Origin: Pseudomonas yamanorum | GTDB taxonomy: Bacteria; Pseudomonadota; Gammaproteobacteria; Pseudomonadales; Pseudomonadaceae | Direction: 5' to 3' | DNA length: 32,545 bases | Assembly (NCBI RefSeq): GCF_013386765.1 | Contig: NZ_JACARE010000029.1 | Location: 1-32,545, forward strand | Shown: positions 31,480 to 32,545 of the stretch, in pieces | Layout of the letters: each line of letters begins with the position of its first letter | Position numbering within the stretch: position 1 is the first letter of the stretch | Translations under genes and position numbers: made by a program | The notes under the pieces: generated by a model | What the model saw: the letters and a program-made list of their open reading frames with translations, nothing else | Database searches by the model: none | Told to the model about the DNA's origin: nothing

Positions 31480-31511
31480 TTTCGCCCCTGTGGACGCAGA
31501 TTAGGGCGAAA
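31480..31511. promoter_or_regulatory. Inverted repeat, candidate regulator site
   Basis: TTTCGCCC (31480-31487) and GGGCGAAA (31504-31511) form a perfect 8-bp inverted repeat with a 16-bp spacer, midway between the ATPase and IclR genes. Further right, TTCACTG occurs twice (31536-31542 and 31567-31573), spaced 31 bp or three helical turns. Either could be bound by the IclR protein. Confidence 0.45.
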
Positions 31512-31601
31512 GACTAGGATGGCGGAAGATAGAATTTCACTGGATAGAGTACTTTTTTCAGTTTCATTCACTGATCAGAATTTTGTGCGAGATATCGGCT
31601 T

Positions 31602-32432
31602 ATGGATTCCACTGAGCGGAATGAAAGTGTCAAAGAAGTCGGCGCCGGTGGCGTCTCACGGTTGTTCGCGCTGCTGCGTATCCTGGGGGCGGCGCCGGAC
31701 GGTGGGGAGCGGGTGACGCAACTGGCGCAGCAGGTGGGGTTGTCGCAACCCACCACTCACCGCTTGCTGCGCAGCCTGATGGACGAGGGCATGGTGGAGC
31801 AGGATGCGCGCAGCAAGCGTTATCGGCTGAGCCTGGAGTTCTTTGCGCTGGCGGCGAATGCAGGGAACACCGGCAACCTGCGGGACCTGGTGCGGCCGAG
31901 CATGTTGCGCCTCAGTGCATCGTTGGGGGATTCGTTGTTCCTGCTGGCGCGCAGCGGGTTTGATGCGATCTGCCTGGACCGTAGTGAAGGGCCGTATCCG
32001 ATCCGCACGTTTACGGGGGACATTGGCGGGCGCGTGGCTTTGGGCGTGGGGCAGGGCAGTTTGGCGATCCTGGCGTTCCTGCCGGAGGAAGAGCGGGAGA
32101 CGGTGATTCGCTACAACCTGCCGCGGCTCAAGGATTTTCACCTGTACGACGAGGTGTTTTTGCGTTCGGAGGTGGAGAGTGTGCGGCGGTTGGGGTATGC
32201 GGCGCGTAATACCGGGGTGCTGGAGGGCATGGCCGGGTTGGCGGTGCCGATTCTGGATCGCAATGGGCATGCGGTGGCGGCGTTGAGTGTGGCGACCATC
32301 AGCGACCGGTTGGGGCCGGGGCGGTTGCCCACGGTGGTGGAGTTGTTGAAGCGCGAGGCGGCGGCGATCGGGCCGAGGATTAATCCGTTTGATCCGACGT
32401 TGCGGCGGCCTTCGCAGATCTTTGGTGGGTAG
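31602..32432 (+). CDS. IclR-family transcriptional regulator
   Basis: This 276-residue DNA-binding protein has an N-terminal winged helix-turn-helix (about 18-75, with VTQLAQQVGLSQPTTHRLLR as the recognition region) and a C-terminal effector-binding domain (about 90-255) holding the usual GLAVPILDRNGHAVAALSVA segment. The ATG at 31602 is followed by a short polar leader typical of the family; the ribosome-binding site is weak. It is divergent from the seven-gene importer/dehydrogenase operon and is its likely regulator. IclR proteins may repress or activate and usually bind a pathway metabolite. The ligand is unknown. Confidence 0.93.
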   Translation: MDSTERNESVKEVGAGGVSRLFALLRILGAAPDGGERVTQLAQQVGLSQPTTHRLLRSLMDEGMVEQDARSKRYRLSLEFFALAANAGNTGNLRDLVRPSMLRLSASLGDSLFLLARSGFDAICLDRSEGPYPIRTFTGDIGGRVALGVGQGSLAILAFLPEEERETVIRYNLPRLKDFHLYDEVFLRSEVESVRRLGYAARNTGVLEGMAGLAVPILDRNGHAVAALSVATISDRLGPGRLPTVVELLKREAAAIGPRINPFDPTLRRPSQIFGG

Positions 32433-32439
32433 CTGAGAT

Positions 32440-32545
32440 TAAATGGGGGTTGAGTACATATCCGTTCCTGCGGTAACGGCTGCTTAGGGTTTCGCTCTTG
32501 GGGCAGTCAGATCAAGATCAAAATCAACAGCACGGCGGCCTGAAA
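32440..32545 (+). repeat. Second copy of the long dispersed repeat, right window edge
   Basis: No gene is seen after 32432. The sequence (gagtacatatccgttcctgc, then ggctgcttagggtttcgctctt, then agatcaagatcaaaatcaac) belongs to the same P. fluorescens-type dispersed repeat as 1-160, in the opposite orientation. Its aacggatat and aagagcg-aaccc blocks are shared in reverse complement. The copy continues beyond the window. Confidence 0.55.

Overview
This 32.5 kb chromosomal window has the GC-rich codon usage, gene content and repeats of a Pseudomonas, most likely the P. fluorescens group. The support is REP-type palindromes built on GTGGGAGCTGGCTTGC, an aco (acetoin) locus with an AcoR enhancer-binding regulator, a puuA/spuI-type polyamine gene set, and Pseudomonas-style small proteins. 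No rRNA, tRNA, CRISPR array, prophage or insertion sequence was seen. The species call is inference from sequence style.

Layout. (1) 1-1507: a dispersed-repeat fragment, a DUF3087-like membrane protein (-), two tiny hydrophilic proteins (+) behind a possible AlgU-type promoter, a terminator, and a small convergent gene. (2) 1666-3373: arylamine N-acetyltransferase and an outer-membrane beta-barrel protein. (3) 3516-6558: a compact three-gene cassette predicted to act outside the cytoplasm: a lipoprotein cytochrome c5, a Tat-exported sugar-lactone/alditol oxidase-like flavoprotein, and a Tat-exported fold-type III PLP protein that has lost the usual zinc ligands. (4) 6675-9406: a phenol-meta-pathway-type outer-membrane protein (-), a divergent AraC regulator, and an AhpD/carboxymuconolactone decarboxylase-like protein. 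(5) 9534-11678: a TonB-dependent receptor (-). (6) 11869-18087: the acetoin/butanediol locus: an acetoin/diacetyl reductase (SDR), acoR (-), and divergent acoABC with a clear sigma-54 promoter, upstream palindromes and Crc/Hfq-type motifs. (7) 18165-24802: an AraC regulator (-), then gamma-glutamylputrescine synthetase, a polyamine-binding protein, a PuuB-like oxidase, a 2OG/Fe(II) oxygenase and an EamA exporter (+). (8) 24911-31359: a tightly packed seven-gene operon (-) encoding a PotABCD-type ABC importer around a three-subunit opine oxidase/HcnABC-like dehydrogenase, with a divergent IclR regulator (31602-32432). The window ends in another copy of the dispersed repeat seen at its start, in the opposite orientation.

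How it works together: most of the window is catabolic. Uptake, oxidation and a local regulator are grouped for acetoin, polyamines and an unidentified amine- or opine-like compound. Six REPIN-like palindromes punctuate the region. Five sit exactly between convergent genes, and one of these supplies the TAG stop codons of both flanking genes. The most original items are the extracytoplasmic redox/PLP cassette, the oxygenase-exporter pair behind a TetR-like operator, and the importer-embedded opine-oxidase-like enzyme.
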